From: Eubacteriales bacterium
GTDB lineage: Bacteria; Bacillota; Clostridia; Peptostreptococcales; Anaerovoracaceae
Reading direction: 5' to 3'
DNA length: 5,269 nt
NCBI GenBank assembly: GCA_028680875.1
Contig: JAQUJQ010000123.1
Span: 1-5,269 of the forward strand
The notes beneath the pieces are model-generated. The model had not been told where the DNA came from and did not search any database. It was given only the letters and a program-made list of their open reading frames with translations. Positions 5,188 to 5,269 of this stretch are shown one piece after another. A program made the translations under genes and the position numbers. Every line of letters starts with the position of its first letter. The stretch's first letter is position 1.

Positions 5188-5269
5188 TTAATCTTCCAAT
5201 ATTCTACTTAGATCTTTTTCTGGTTCAGCTAATATAACCAAAGCGTTAAAAAACCTTTTAAACTCCCAG
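5188..5269 (-). CDS. C-terminal end of an unidentified protein, cut by the window edge
   Basis: An open frame enters from the right edge and runs 26 full codons to a TAA at 5188-5190, ending ILAEPEKDLSRILED. The mix of charged and hydrophobic residues looks like a helical protein end, and a hairpin begins four bases past the stop, as expected for a gene end. It is on the same strand as the cas operon but separated by the hairpin and the tracrRNA promoter. I do not recognise the family. With so few codons it could also be a chance open frame. Confidence 0.45.
   Translation of the reverse strand, partial: WEFKRFFNALVILAEPEKDLSRILED

Overview
The window holds a nearly complete type II-C CRISPR-Cas locus. 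Its parts are a CRISPR array on the + strand (cut by the left edge), a bidirectional terminator hairpin, and a minus-strand operon whose transcription order is tracrRNA, cas9, cas1, cas2. There is no csn2 or cas4, and the 1072-residue Cas9 is Neisseria-like in size and motif layout, so II-C is the natural subtype. The organism cannot be named from sequence alone. AT-rich coding sequence and strong AGGAGG-type ribosome binding sites suggest a low-GC Gram-positive-type bacterium (Bacillota, perhaps Negativicutes or Clostridia). That is inference, because these loci move horizontally.

Layout from left to right. Bases 1-355 carry six 36-bp repeats (the first lacks its initial 10 bases) and five spacers of 29-30 bp. 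Bases 366-402 form a long hairpin that can stop convergent transcription from the array and from the cas operon. cas2 (456-779) overlaps the end of cas1 by 8 bp. cas1 follows; its homologous reading frame extends 41 codons upstream of its first ATG, up to an ATC codon at 1687-1689 that sits behind a strong Shine-Dalgarno (772-1689). cas9 spans 1701-4919. The tracrRNA lies just upstream of cas9 on the same strand (about 4947-5039), with an extended -10 promoter at 5045-5053. At the right edge a minus-strand reading frame ends at 5188 and is followed by a hairpin (5150-5183). It is probably the C-terminus of an unrelated neighbour.

How it works together. Cas1 and Cas2 integrate spacers. The array gives crRNAs, probably from an extended -10 promoter in the last nine bases of every repeat, as known for Neisseria meningitidis and Campylobacter jejuni. 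The tracrRNA pairs with the repeat part of the crRNA (19 perfect base pairs plus a lower stem), and the duplex guides Cas9, whose RuvC and HNH catalytic residues are all present.

The least ordinary points are these: (1) cas1 lacks any ATG, GTG or TTG start at its expected N-terminus; (2) the tracrRNA promoter shares GTATGGTAT with the 3' end of the CRISPR repeat and forms a perfect 9-bp inverted repeat with the anti-repeat; (3) tracrRNA and cas9 lie so close that cas9 mRNA must probably read through the tracrRNA; (4) the tracrRNA has a much shortened first hairpin; (5) the Cas9 PAM-reading positions differ from those of N. meningitidis. I do not see an entirely new system here. It is a II-C locus with several distinctive details.
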